DNA of 64,000 nucleotides from CAG-826 sp964583155 (lineage in GTDB: Bacteria > Bacillota_I > Bacilli_A > RFN20 > CAG-826). The notes under the pieces are model-generated. The model ran no database searches, was not told the DNA's origin, and saw nothing but the letters and a program-made list of their open reading frames with translations. Numbering within the stretch: the first letter of the stretch is position 1; each line of letters starts with the position of its first letter. Below are positions 52,298 to 62,013 of this stretch, in pieces. The stretch is taken from positions 98,071-162,070 of the forward strand of contig CAZOUY010000002.1 in assembly GCA_964583155.1 (NCBI GenBank), written 5' to 3'. The position numbers were made by a program, and so were the translations under genes.

Positions 52298-54511
52298 ATG
52301 GAACTTAAAGCATTACTAAATGAAAAACAATATGAAGCAGTCACAACCGCCGCTCCATTTGTCAGAATCATTGCCGGAGCCGGATCCGGAAAGACGCGCG
52401 TTTTGACTTTTCGCATCGCTTTTTTAATCGATGAAATGAAGGCTGATCCCTATCATATTGTCGCGATTACTTTCACCAACAAAGTAGCTAAGGAGATGCG
52501 GGAAAGATTGGCTAAGCTCTTGGGAGATACTGCAATCTATCGCGGATTATCGATCATGACCTTTCATAGCCTATGCGCTCGTTTTTTACGACAAGAGATT
52601 TATAATATCGGCTATCGAAGCAACTTTACGATTATCGATGATGAGGATCAAGAAAAAATCGTTAAAGAGCTCGCTTCGGAAATGTATTCGTGCTCCAAAA
52701 ATGATCCTTTGATAAAATTGGCTTTATCATATATTCGTAACAATAAAATGAAAGGAATATTACCTGGTGATTTATCTGAGAAAATCAATCTCTTTCCGGA
52801 TGAAGATAAATGCATTGAGATGTTCACTCGTTATGAGCAATATTTATACGATACAGGGAATCTCGATTTTGATGATTTGCTGTTGAAGACCATCCAAATT
52901 TTAAAGGCGTTTCCGAATGTCCAAAAAAGATGGCATCAAAGAATCGATCATATTTTGATTGATGAATTTCAAGATACCAATGATGTTCAATATCAGCTAG
53001 TACGATTGCTGAAAAAAGAGACCGCCACTTTATATGTCGTCGGTGATCCCGATCAAACGATTTACACTTGGCGGGGCGCTAATCAAAGCATTATTTTGGA
53101 TATCGATAAGCACTATAATATGGAAACGATTATTTTGAATGAAAACTATCGTTCCACGCAAACTATTCTCGATACTGCCAATCGTTTGATTATGCATAAT
53201 CGAAAACGGGTTAAAAAGGATTTATTTACCCATAATGGCATCGGGAGTCCAATATCGGTATGTTCGTTTTATCGGAGCGAAGAAGAGGCTAATTGGGTGG
53301 TTGATCAAATCAAAAATATTGAGCAGGAATGTCAAAAAGATAATCGCCCCTTTTCATATCGCGATGTGGCGATTTTATATCGCTCAAGCTATTTGACTTT
53401 ACCTTTTGAAAAGGCCTTTAATAGATGGCAAATTCCTTATCATATTTTTGGGAGCTTGCGTTTTTATCAACGCAAAGAAATCAAAGACGTTTTAGCGTAT
53501 TTTCAATTATTGATTAATTCGGATAATGAGGTCGCGCTTTTGCGAATCATTAATGTTCCTAAAAGAGGTGTTGGCGAAAAGGCACTCTATAATCTAAAAG
53601 AGGCTGCCCATAATCAATCGCTATCGCTTTACGAGTTTTTAAAACAAGGCGATTTCTCGATGGTCAATATCCGGAGCAGCGTTCTTCAATCGCTGCAGGC
53701 GATGATTAATAAATTAGAAGAAGCGAAAAATAAATTATCCAGCAATTTAGAAGCCTATTCGGCGGTTTTGGAATCGCTGATCAATAGTCTTGGCTACAAG
53801 GATTATTTGCTATTAGAGGATGATAATGGCCAAGAGCGTTGGGAAAATGTGAAATCCCTTTTCGATGATCTCAGCTCTTATATCAACAATAATCCCGAAT
53901 CCGGCTTTCAGGATTATATGGAAAATGTTTCTCTGCAAAGCGCGCAGGATGAAATGGAGGATGGCGATTATATCTCTTTAATGACTATCCACACGGCGAA
54001 AGGTCTAGAGTATCCTTATATTTTTGTAATTGGCCTTTCGGAGGGAATTTTCCCAAGCGCACGGACCTTAGAGGAGAATCCGGTTTTAGGATTAGAAGAG
54101 GAAAGAAGATTGTGCTATGTGGCTTTCACAAGAGCGATGGAAAGGCTCTATGTTTCCTGCAATCGAGAATATTCTTATGTTTTAAATGGTCTTAAACCTC
54201 CCTCACGTTTTTTAAAGGAAGCTGGCTTAATATATTCTCGTGAGCCGAAGACCGACGAGAGTCATAAATGGGAGACTTCTTCTTCGAAAAAGTCACCGAT
54301 GGTGCAAAAAGCCGCGGCCATGGATTCCAATAATATTAATGATTGGAAAAAAGGTGATTTGGTGACCCATGAAAAATTCGGTGATGGCATCGTGATCAAT
54401 GTGATAAACGACTCCATTATTGAAATTTCTTTTAGCAAGGTAGGTCGTAAAACCTTAATGGCCCAGCACCCATTCTTAAAAAGAATCAAAAAAGGGGGAT
54501 TTGATGCATGA
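52298..54511 (+). CDS. pcrA: ATP-dependent DNA helicase PcrA (UvrD/Rep family)
   Basis: 737 residues from the ATG at 52298 (GGAGTGGTGA upstream); longer readings start in non-coding sequence. Superfamily 1 motifs are complete: Q motif LNEKQYEAV, Walker A AGAGSGKT with K32, ITFTNKVAKEM, DEFQDTN, GDPDQTIYTWRGA, LNENYRS, MTIHTAKGLEYPYIFVIG and CYVAFTRAMERLY. The tail has a Tudor-like segment (WKKGDLVTHEKFGDGIV) as in Firmicute PcrA. It unwinds DNA 3' to 5' in repair and replication restart. Its stop overlaps ligA by 4 bp, the common pcrA-ligA pair. Confidence 0.95.
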   Translation: MELKALLNEKQYEAVTTAAPFVRIIAGAGSGKTRVLTFRIAFLIDEMKADPYHIVAITFTNKVAKEMRERLAKLLGDTAIYRGLSIMTFHSLCARFLRQEIYNIGYRSNFTIIDDEDQEKIVKELASEMYSCSKNDPLIKLALSYIRNNKMKGILPGDLSEKINLFPDEDKCIEMFTRYEQYLYDTGNLDFDDLLLKTIQILKAFPNVQKRWHQRIDHILIDEFQDTNDVQYQLVRLLKKETATLYVVGDPDQTIYTWRGANQSIILDIDKHYNMETIILNENYRSTQTILDTANRLIMHNRKRVKKDLFTHNGIGSPISVCSFYRSEEEANWVVDQIKNIEQECQKDNRPFSYRDVAILYRSSYLTLPFEKAFNRWQIPYHIFGSLRFYQRKEIKDVLAYFQLLINSDNEVALLRIINVPKRGVGEKALYNLKEAAHNQSLSLYEFLKQGDFSMVNIRSSVLQSLQAMINKLEEAKNKLSSNLEAYSAVLESLINSLGYKDYLLLEDDNGQERWENVKSLFDDLSSYINNNPESGFQDYMENVSLQSAQDEMEDGDYISLMTIHTAKGLEYPYIFVIGLSEGIFPSARTLEENPVLGLEEERRLCYVAFTRAMERLYVSCNREYSYVLNGLKPPSRFLKEAGLIYSREPKTDESHKWETSSSKKSPMVQKAAAMDSNNINDWKKGDLVTHEKFGDGIVINVINDSIIEISFSKVGRKTLMAQHPFLKRIKKGGFDA

Positions 54512-56511
54512 TAGACCCAAAAGAGAGAATAGAAGAATTACGAGAAACTCTCAATAAATACAATTATGAATATTATGTTTTAGATTTGCCTAGTGTAAGC
54601 GATGCGGAATATGATCGCCTCATGCAAGAGCTGATGATGTTAGAAGAGAAATATCCTCAATATCAATCTCCGCTTTCTCCTTCTAAAAGAGTTGGTGGGC
54701 AAGTGGTCAGCGCCTTTAAAAAAATAACACATAAGCGACTGATGCTTTCCTTGGCTAACGCCTTCAATGAGGAAGATTTACGGGATTTTGACCATCGTAT
54801 TCGCGAGGCCCTAGGCAAAGAAACCATCACCTATATGTGCGAAATGAAGATCGATGGCCTCGCCATGAGTCTTGATTATGTCGATGGGAATTTGAATTAT
54901 GCCGCGACGCGCGGCGATGGCAATGTTGGCGAAGATGTCACCAGCAATGTTATCACGATCAAATCTATTCCGACTCACATTAAAATAAGCGCACCTTTAG
55001 AGGTTCGCGGTGAAGTATATATGCCGAAGGCATCTTTGGATCAATTAAATGCGGAACGGAGTCAAAATAATGAGCCTCTTTTGGCGAATGCCCGTAATGC
55101 TGCCGCCGGATCAATTCGTCAATTGGATTCCCGGGTGGCGGCTTCGCGAAAATTAGATGCCTTTTGGTATTATTTTGTGAATGCGAGCGAGTTTAGCTTA
55201 ACGCGGCATAGTGACGCATTAAAAAGAATTGAAGAGCTTGGCTTTAAAACCAATCCCGAACGTCGCCTCTGCCAAGGCATTGAAGAGGTCTTACGTTATA
55301 TTGAAGAATATACCTTAAAAAGGCCCCAGTTACCCTATGATATTGATGGGATCGTCATCAAGGTTGATGATCTAACAGCCTATGATATTCTCGGATATAC
55401 GGCCAAAACGCCCAAATGGGCTATTGCCTATAAATTTCCTCCCGAAGAAGTTTCAACGCGCTTAGAGGATATTATTTTCACCGTCGGTCGCACTGGAAAA
55501 ATCACTCCCAATGCGGTTTTATCACCGGTGAGAGTAGCGGGCTCTCTTGTTCAAAGGGCTACTTTGCATAACGAGGATTTTGTGCGCGAAAAAGATTTAA
55601 AAATCGGTGATATTGTGACGATTAGAAAAGCCGGCGATGTTATTCCGGAGGTGGTAAAGCCTCTTAAAGAGCGGCGAAATGGCACGGAAAAAGATTTTCG
55701 AATGATCGAATATTGTCCGGTATGCAATTCGCCTCTGGTTAAGATTGACGCTATGCATTATTGTCCTAATATCCACTGTGAAGCGCGCCATATTGAAGGC
55801 TTGATACATTTTTCTTCTAAAAATGCGATGGATATTGAAGGCTTAGGAGAAAAGGCGGTCGAACAGTTCTTCAATCAGAAATTTATTCGTTCTATTCCGG
55901 ATATCTATCGTTTGCACCGTTATCGTCAGGATTTGCTGACGATCGATGGCTTCTCCGATAAAAGCGTCGATAAGCTTTTTGATGCGATCGAAGTCTCCAA
56001 GCAACAATCCTTGGAGAGACTTCTATTCGGCTTAGGTATCGATGAAGTAGGCGAAAAGACCGCACGCGTTTTAGCAAAACGCTATGGAAATTTAAAAGCC
56101 TTCTATTCTTTATCCAAGGAAGAATTATTAGCGATTCCCGATATCGGGCCGGTATCATCCGCTGCCATCTATGATTACTTCCATAATACGGATCACCTAC
56201 AAATGCTGACTGAATTGGAGGAATTGGGACTCAATTTTGATTATTTAGGAAAAAAGGTCGCCCAAGATTCATATTTCCATGGAAAAAAGATTGTTTTAAC
56301 GGGAACGCTTTCCTCGATGGGAAGGAAAGAGGCCACGACCATTTTGGAAGATTTAGGGGCGAAGGTATCAGGCTCCGTTTCTAAAGTAACAGACATTGTT
56401 ATCTATGGGGTAGAAGCGGGATCCAAGCTTGATAAAGCCCGGTCTTTAAATATCCAAACGATGGATGAAGATGAATTTATTTCACATCTTGAGAAAGAGA
56501 AGGAGTCATAA
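54508..56511 (+). CDS. ligA: NAD-dependent DNA ligase
   Basis: 667 residues, the usual length. Domain Ia is at the N terminus (YYVLDLPSVSDAEYDRL), the adenylation site is K114 in CEMKIDGLA, an OB fold follows, and the zinc finger uses C403, C406, C419 and C424. Helix-hairpin-helix repeats lie at about 480-570, and a BRCT domain from about 588 (KKIVLTGTLSSMGRKEA) ends the protein. It seals nicks between Okazaki fragments and in repair. AAAAAGGGGGATT precedes the ATG. Confidence 0.96.
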   Translation: MIDPKERIEELRETLNKYNYEYYVLDLPSVSDAEYDRLMQELMMLEEKYPQYQSPLSPSKRVGGQVVSAFKKITHKRLMLSLANAFNEEDLRDFDHRIREALGKETITYMCEMKIDGLAMSLDYVDGNLNYAATRGDGNVGEDVTSNVITIKSIPTHIKISAPLEVRGEVYMPKASLDQLNAERSQNNEPLLANARNAAAGSIRQLDSRVAASRKLDAFWYYFVNASEFSLTRHSDALKRIEELGFKTNPERRLCQGIEEVLRYIEEYTLKRPQLPYDIDGIVIKVDDLTAYDILGYTAKTPKWAIAYKFPPEEVSTRLEDIIFTVGRTGKITPNAVLSPVRVAGSLVQRATLHNEDFVREKDLKIGDIVTIRKAGDVIPEVVKPLKERRNGTEKDFRMIEYCPVCNSPLVKIDAMHYCPNIHCEARHIEGLIHFSSKNAMDIEGLGEKAVEQFFNQKFIRSIPDIYRLHRYRQDLLTIDGFSDKSVDKLFDAIEVSKQQSLERLLFGLGIDEVGEKTARVLAKRYGNLKAFYSLSKEELLAIPDIGPVSSAAIYDYFHNTDHLQMLTELEELGLNFDYLGKKVAQDSYFHGKKIVLTGTLSSMGRKEATTILEDLGAKVSGSVSKVTDIVIYGVEAGSKLDKARSLNIQTMDEDEFISHLEKEKES

Positions 56512-56513
56512 TT

Positions 56514-56810
56514 ATGAAAGAAATAACCAAGGAATTATTAAAGGATTGTGCTCACCGGCTGATGTTTGATATGACCGATGAGCAATACCAAGTTTTAGAG
56601 AATGAATTTGCGATCGTTCTCAAGCAAATGGATTTAATAGGGGCCTCGAAGGATGTTGATCTTTACGAGCCGATGACATTTCCTTTTGATGTTTATACCG
56701 ATTATTTGCGTGATGATACAATCACCGAAACGATTGCGACCGAAGAGGCTTTGCGAAACGCGAAAGATGTTGTCGAAGATCAAATTCGGTTACCAAAGGT
56801 GGTGTTATAA
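56514..56810 (+). CDS. gatC: Aspartyl/glutamyl-tRNA amidotransferase subunit C
   Basis: 98 residues, normal length. CAHRLMFDMTDEQYQVLENEF near the start (as adjoining short blocks) and EPMTFPFDVYTDYLRDD match GatC, the linker clamping GatA to GatB. GAGAAGGAG precedes the ATG and the stop overlaps gatA by one base. Confidence 0.9.
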   Translation: MKEITKELLKDCAHRLMFDMTDEQYQVLENEFAIVLKQMDLIGASKDVDLYEPMTFPFDVYTDYLRDDTITETIATEEALRNAKDVVEDQIRLPKVVL

Positions 56811-58267
56811 TGCATTATTTGGATTTAACGATTCGCGAGATCCACGACGCTCTCGTGCAGCATAAGATCACACCGCTTGAATTAACCAAGGAAGCTCTTA
56901 AAAGAGCCAAAGAAAATAGCGATAATGCCTTTGAAACGATTGTTGAAGAGACAGCCTTAAAAGAAGCGGCATCTTTAACGGAAGTGGAAGAGGACAATCT
57001 ATTTTGGGGGATTCCGGTGGTAATAAAGGATAATATCTCCACTCGCAATATTAAAACGACGGCCTCTAGCGAAATTTTACGTGATTATGTTCCAATTTTT
57101 GATGCCACGGTTGTAGAAAAGCTCAAAAAGGCCCATGCGATTATTATTGGAAAAGCGACCCTAGATGAATTGGCAATGGGGGGGACAGGAACTACGGGAC
57201 ACTTGGGTGTCACCTATAATCCCTATGACGCTCATCATGAACGCGTTGTCGGTGGCTCAAGCTGTGGCTCGGCTGTTTCCGTGGCCGATGCGATTGTGCC
57301 TTTTGCCTTAGGGTCTGATACCGGTGACTCTATTCGAAAACCGGCTTCCTATGCGGGATTGGTGGGCTTTAAGCCGACTTGGGGACGGATATCGCGTTAT
57401 GGATTATTTCCTTTTGCGCCTTCTTTAGATCATATCGGCTTTTTTACCCGTAGCGTTGAGGATGCGGCTTTGGGGTTGAATCTCCTTGCCGGACGTGATT
57501 TAAAGGATTCCACTTCTTCAAATCGAGAAGTCGAAGATTATACCTCTTTATTAAATCACGATATTATCGGGAAAAAAGTAGCGGTCATCGATGAAATTGT
57601 CTCTTCCATTCAAAATCAAGATATCGTCGGACAATTCAACGAATCCTTAAAATGGCTTGAGAAGCAGGGCGCTGTTATCAATCATGTTTCTTTAGATGAG
57701 ACGATGTTAGGATCTATTTTGCCGACATATATGGTTATTTCATGTGCGGAGGCCACTTCTAATAACGCCAATTTAGACGGCATTAAATTTGGCCCACGTT
57801 ATGAAGGCAAAACCTATGAAGAGGTTATGATGAACGCCCGCACCAAAGGCTTCAGTGAGTTAATCAAAAGACGATTCGTTATCGGAAGCTTTGCCCTTAT
57901 GAAAGAAAACCAAGAACTATTATTCCTACGAGCCCAGAAGAATCGTCGAAAAATTGTGGAAGCGGTCAATGGTATTTTGGCGGACAATGATGTTATTTAT
58001 CTTCCCGCCGCACCTTCTATCGCCCCTAAATTAACGGATAGCTCTGATCGATTATCGGAAGAGTATTTAATTGCCGATAACCATCTCGCTTTAGGCAATT
58101 TTGCCGGATTACCCTCCATTACGATTCCCATCGGACTTTTGGATGGTTTCCCCTTTGGAGCGAATGTGATGGGAAAAGCTTTTCAAGAGTCAGAGGTCCT
58201 GCAAGTAGCAAAAAGAATCGAAGATTACAGTGGTTTAATTAATTTATCGACAAGGAGGGGAAAATAA
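56810..58267 (+). CDS. gatA: Aspartyl/glutamyl-tRNA amidotransferase subunit A, atypical active-site motif
   Basis: 485 residues, family about 485. The amidase Ser-cisSer-Lys triad is present: K73 in VVIKDNIS, cis-Ser at S150 in VVGGSSCGSAV and nucleophile S174 in GSDTGDSIRKP. Two residues differ from the strong consensus: Cys152 where GGSSGGSA has Gly, and Asp173 where DTGGSIRQP has the second Gly just before the nucleophile. The subunit frees ammonia from glutamine, which GatB uses on Glu-tRNA-Gln. Probably active, but the Asp is unusual near the oxyanion hole. Confidence 0.92.
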   Translation: MHYLDLTIREIHDALVQHKITPLELTKEALKRAKENSDNAFETIVEETALKEAASLTEVEEDNLFWGIPVVIKDNISTRNIKTTASSEILRDYVPIFDATVVEKLKKAHAIIIGKATLDELAMGGTGTTGHLGVTYNPYDAHHERVVGGSSCGSAVSVADAIVPFALGSDTGDSIRKPASYAGLVGFKPTWGRISRYGLFPFAPSLDHIGFFTRSVEDAALGLNLLAGRDLKDSTSSNREVEDYTSLLNHDIIGKKVAVIDEIVSSIQNQDIVGQFNESLKWLEKQGAVINHVSLDETMLGSILPTYMVISCAEATSNNANLDGIKFGPRYEGKTYEEVMMNARTKGFSELIKRRFVIGSFALMKENQELLFLRAQKNRRKIVEAVNGILADNDVIYLPAAPSIAPKLTDSSDRLSEEYLIADNHLALGNFAGLPSITIPIGLLDGFPFGANVMGKAFQESEVLQVAKRIEDYSGLINLSTRRGK

Positions 58268-59694
58268 TGAATTTTGAAGCGGTTATTGGTTTAGAAATCC
58301 ATGTGGAAATGCGAACCAACAGTAAGATGTTTTCGACAGCCCCCGTGCGCTTTGGCGCCTTGCCGAACAGCAATGTGATGCCCTTAGATTTTGCTTTTCC
58401 CGGAACGATGCCGGTTGTGAACAAACAAGCGGTTATTAATGGCATCCGTGTCGCCCACGCTCTGCATATGACGATCGACGATGAATTGTGGTTCGATCGG
58501 AAAAATTATTTTTATGCCGATTTACCGAAGGGATATCAAATCACCCAGGATAAACGTCCCATCGGTCGCAATGGTTATTTAGATATCGAAACAAGCGAGG
58601 GAATCAAGCATATCGAAATTGAAAGAATTCACCTCGAAGAGGATACTTGTAAACAGCTTCATTTGAGCGATTGTTCGCTTTTAGATTATAATCGCGCCGG
58701 GACACCTTTGATTGAAATTGTATCCCGCCCCGATATTCGTTCGGGAGAAGAAGCCCGAAAGTATGTTGAAATGATTCGGTCGATTGTGATTTTCGCGGGT
58801 GTTAGCGATGGAAAAATGGAGGAAGGCTCCTTAAGATGCGATGTCAATATTTCTTTGCGTCCTATCGGTGTGAGCAAGTTTGGAACGAAAGTCGAAATTA
58901 AAAATTTAAATTCCACCGCCAATATCGAAAAGGCCATCGAAGTGGAAATCGCTCGACAAACGGCATTATTATTGGCGGGCATTCCTGTCGAACAGGAAAC
59001 GCGCCGCTTCGATGAAGCGACAAAAGAAACGGTTCTAATGAGAAAGAAAACTGACGCCGTTGACTATAAATATTTCACGGAGCCGAATCTTGTTCCCATT
59101 AAGCTTTCGAAGGAATTCATAGAAGACGCTATTAAAACATGCCCTGTTTTAGCGGAAGAGAAGAAGCTTATTTACTCACGCCAATATGAGTTAGGTGACT
59201 ATGATATCGAGCAATTATTGAGTGACAAGGATATTTCCGATTATTTTGATGAGGTCTGCAAATGTACTAAGCAATACAAGCTGGCGTGTAACTGGGTTAT
59301 GGTTGATGTCATGGCGTATTTAAATAAAACGATGACCACCATTCGTGAATTCCCTGTGGAGCCTCGTAAATTAGCGGCTTTAATTGAGATGATTAATCAT
59401 GGTGATATTTCTTCTAAGCAAAGTCGTCAAGTTTTTGAGGTGATGCTCAAAACAGGCGATGAGCCCCAAAAGGTTGCCAAGGATCTCAACATGACCCAGA
59501 TCAGTGATGAAAATGTGATTCGGGAATTGGTTCTCCAGGTTTTAGATGATAATCCTCAATCCATCATCGATTATAAAAACGGAAAGGATCGCGCTTTGGG
59601 ATTTTTAGTCGGTATGATTATGAAAAAATCGCAGGGTAAAGCGAATCCCGCATTGACCAATAAAATGCTAGTCGAGGAGTTAAAAAAGAGATAA
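58267..59694 (+). CDS. gatB: Aspartyl/glutamyl-tRNA amidotransferase subunit B
   Basis: 475 residues. AVIGLEIHVEMRTNSKMFS opens the cradle domain, DRKNYFYADLPKGYQI and EEDTCKQ are family blocks, and SLRCDVNISLRPIG is the kinase-like centre. The C-terminal YqeY-like tail binds tRNA. The start overlaps the gatA stop by one base after AAGGAGGGG. With gatC and gatA it converts Glu-tRNA-Gln to Gln-tRNA-Gln. Confidence 0.95.
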   Translation: MNFEAVIGLEIHVEMRTNSKMFSTAPVRFGALPNSNVMPLDFAFPGTMPVVNKQAVINGIRVAHALHMTIDDELWFDRKNYFYADLPKGYQITQDKRPIGRNGYLDIETSEGIKHIEIERIHLEEDTCKQLHLSDCSLLDYNRAGTPLIEIVSRPDIRSGEEARKYVEMIRSIVIFAGVSDGKMEEGSLRCDVNISLRPIGVSKFGTKVEIKNLNSTANIEKAIEVEIARQTALLLAGIPVEQETRRFDEATKETVLMRKKTDAVDYKYFTEPNLVPIKLSKEFIEDAIKTCPVLAEEKKLIYSRQYELGDYDIEQLLSDKDISDYFDEVCKCTKQYKLACNWVMVDVMAYLNKTMTTIREFPVEPRKLAALIEMINHGDISSKQSRQVFEVMLKTGDEPQKVAKDLNMTQISDENVIRELVLQVLDDNPQSIIDYKNGKDRALGFLVGMIMKKSQGKANPALTNKMLVEELKKR

Positions 59695-59700
59695 ACCAAT

Positions 59701-59739
59701 AAAAGATAAGATAATTCACCATTATTCTTATCTTTTTTT
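59701..59739 (+). terminator. Intrinsic terminator after gatB
   Basis: An 11-bp stem (AAAAGATAAGA / TCTTATCTTTT) and a run of seven T. Confidence 0.75.
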
Positions 59740-59832
59740 CATGCAGTTAATTTTTAAACCTAGTAATTATCAAACCATTTTTATATAATATTAATAGATT
59801 CATAGTGAGAAAGGAGATAATATTAAAACATT

Positions 59833-61890
59833 ATGAAGAAAACTTTGCTCAAATGCCTATGTTTGCTAAGTATTGGCTTATGTGGCATTACCCTAACAGG
59901 ATGTAATCATGATAATAATGATTCTTCATCCTCCCCCACGGAAGGAAATTGGTATGACAAGTATTCTTGTATCTCTTTAGCGGAAGCTATTTCAATTGCC
60001 ACCGCTGCTGGCGAACAAGAAACTGCCGAAAAGTACTATGTTTATGGTACCATCACCACAGTTTCCAATCCAAATTATGGTGAGATGACCATTAGCGATG
60101 GGAAGGATAGCCTTTTCATTTTTGGCACCTATTCCGCTGATGGCGTTAAACGTTATCCAGATTTGGATGATAAACCCGTTAAAGGTGACGCAATAGTTTT
60201 ATACGGTTCTTTGAATTTATACAATGAGAAAGCACAAATGCGTGCCGGTTGGATTCAAGAATTTAAACATGAAACTCCCCCAATTAATTCGAGCGATTAC
60301 ACCGAAAAGACCATTGCGGTCGCGCGCGAAGATCAAGTAAACGCCAAAGTCCAATTAACAGGTGTGGTTGCTAAAATAACCTATGCGAATGGCATGAAGC
60401 CTAACGGATTTTACCTCGTGGATAACACGGGCTCCATCTATGTTTATGGTGAAATAGCCGCTCAGCTTCAGGAAGGTAACCTCATCACCATAGCCGGTGA
60501 GAAGACCTACTTTATCCAAGAAAAAGAAGTTGAATTCGCCAAAAAATTTGGCTATGCCGGTTGCTGCCAAATCCAAAATGCTTATATCGTTTCCAACGAT
60601 AAAGGCAATCATGATTTCGATAAATCATGGGTTGAAGAGAGCACCGTCAAAGCCATTATGGATACTCCCGTGACCGAGAATATCACCACGAGTATCTATA
60701 AAGTCAATGCGCTTGTGAAAAAGCAGCAAGGAGAAGGATTCGTCAATTATTACTTCGATGATTTAGATGAAAAGACCGGATCATATACCTATACGATGTG
60801 CAATGGTAGTGATTTCGGATACCTAGATCAATTTGATGGTAAGATTTGTACGGTTTACCTATCTCCCATCAATGCGAAATCAACGGCGACTGGATGCGTT
60901 TTCCGCTTTATGCCTATTGCCGTTATCGATGAAAATTTTGTCTTTGATTTGAATGACGCCACCCGTTTTGCGGTTGATTATTATGGAGTCGATCAGTTTG
61001 AAAAAAGCTACAATAGTGATCCAAGCTTGGAATTGGTCACAAGTGTATCTTCTTCATTATTGGGCTTTAGTGATGTGACTTTATCATATTCTTCCAGCAA
61101 TACGAATGTGATCTATTTTGAAAACGTTGATGAAAAGGTATTGATGCATACCCGCAATGTTGGACTTGCGGAGATTACCATTGAAGGTCATTACCAAGAT
61201 AAAGAATCGGCTAGCTCAACCATCAGCATCACGGTGGAGCAAGCTAATGATATCGAGACGATAACCGTCAAAGAAGCGATCGATGCCAGTGATGACACCG
61301 AAGTGACGGTGAAAGGAGTCATTGCCTCTTCTTTAATTAATAGAAATGGCTTCTATTTGATCGATGAAACCGGAGTCATCGCAGTCATTGTTAACGACGT
61401 TGAGATTTTAAAATCAATGAAATTAGGAAATTTAGTCGTTATGAAAGGAATTCGTGCTCATAGCCAACCAAGCGATGGAATCGTGGGCAATTCCTATATC
61501 AATAACGCTACCTTAGAGATGAATTACTATGGACAAAACGAATACTCCAGAGCGACATTCGATAATACAAAAACCGTTGAGGATTTATATGCTTTGAGTG
61601 TTGCTGAAGACTATTCGACCAAGGTTTATGTGATCGAAGCGAAGATTAAGGTTGAAAGCAATAATTTCTCCTCAAATGTCTATTTGACTAATGAGGATGG
61701 AACGGTTAAGCTGTCATTATATTGTGCCAATTCCGACCAATATTCTTTCTTAAAGCCTTATGATGGACAAACCATCACCTTGGAAGTTGCTCCTTGCAAT
61801 TGGAACAAGAAGACCTTCTACAAATATTGTGTTTTATCATATACAGTAGATGGAAATATATATTATAACGATTTCCACTTTAAAGACTAA
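59833..61890 (+). CDS. Lipoprotein with repeated OB-fold-like domains
   Basis: 685 residues. Lipobox LTGC gives lipidated Cys24, then a Ser/Pro linker. At least three OB-fold-like modules follow: YYVYGTITTVSNPNYGEMTI near 73-92, VQLTGVVAKITYANGMK with GFYLVDNTGSIYVYG near 175-215, and EVTVKGVIASSLINRNGFYL with DETGVIAVIV after 490. Such modules occur in extracellular nucleases of the YhcR type and their partners and may bind nucleic acid or glycan. A Big_2-like segment sits between (around 400-460). The nearest GGAG lies about 18 bases from the ATG, unusually far. No nuclease residues are apparent. Confidence 0.7.
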   Translation: MKKTLLKCLCLLSIGLCGITLTGCNHDNNDSSSSPTEGNWYDKYSCISLAEAISIATAAGEQETAEKYYVYGTITTVSNPNYGEMTISDGKDSLFIFGTYSADGVKRYPDLDDKPVKGDAIVLYGSLNLYNEKAQMRAGWIQEFKHETPPINSSDYTEKTIAVAREDQVNAKVQLTGVVAKITYANGMKPNGFYLVDNTGSIYVYGEIAAQLQEGNLITIAGEKTYFIQEKEVEFAKKFGYAGCCQIQNAYIVSNDKGNHDFDKSWVEESTVKAIMDTPVTENITTSIYKVNALVKKQQGEGFVNYYFDDLDEKTGSYTYTMCNGSDFGYLDQFDGKICTVYLSPINAKSTATGCVFRFMPIAVIDENFVFDLNDATRFAVDYYGVDQFEKSYNSDPSLELVTSVSSSLLGFSDVTLSYSSSNTNVIYFENVDEKVLMHTRNVGLAEITIEGHYQDKESASSTISITVEQANDIETITVKEAIDASDDTEVTVKGVIASSLINRNGFYLIDETGVIAVIVNDVEILKSMKLGNLVVMKGIRAHSQPSDGIVGNSYINNATLEMNYYGQNEYSRATFDNTKTVEDLYALSVAEDYSTKVYVIEAKIKVESNNFSSNVYLTNEDGTVKLSLYCANSDQYSFLKPYDGQTITLEVAPCNWNKKTFYKYCVLSYTVDGNIYYNDFHFKD

Positions 61891-61933
61891 TAGATTGGAA
61901 ATCATTGTTAAGATCTAGTAATTTATTATGAAG

Positions 61934-61962
61934 AACCCATAGTGTCAAAGCTATGGGTTTTT
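61934..61962 (+). terminator. Intrinsic terminator of the OB-fold lipoprotein
   Basis: A 9-bp stem AACCCATAG / CTATGGGTT followed by T residues. Confidence 0.75.
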
Positions 61963-61965
61963 AAA

Positions 61966-61998
61966 TAAAAAAAGTTATCCGAACGTGGATAACTTTTT
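61966..61998 (-). terminator. Bidirectional terminator serving the convergent minus-strand pair
   Basis: An 11-bp perfect stem AAAAGTTATCC / GGATAACTTTT with six-base loop. It serves as the end of the minus-strand genes at 62.0-63.8 kb. Confidence 0.75.
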
Positions 61999-62013
61999 GC
62001 TAGCAAAATCGCA

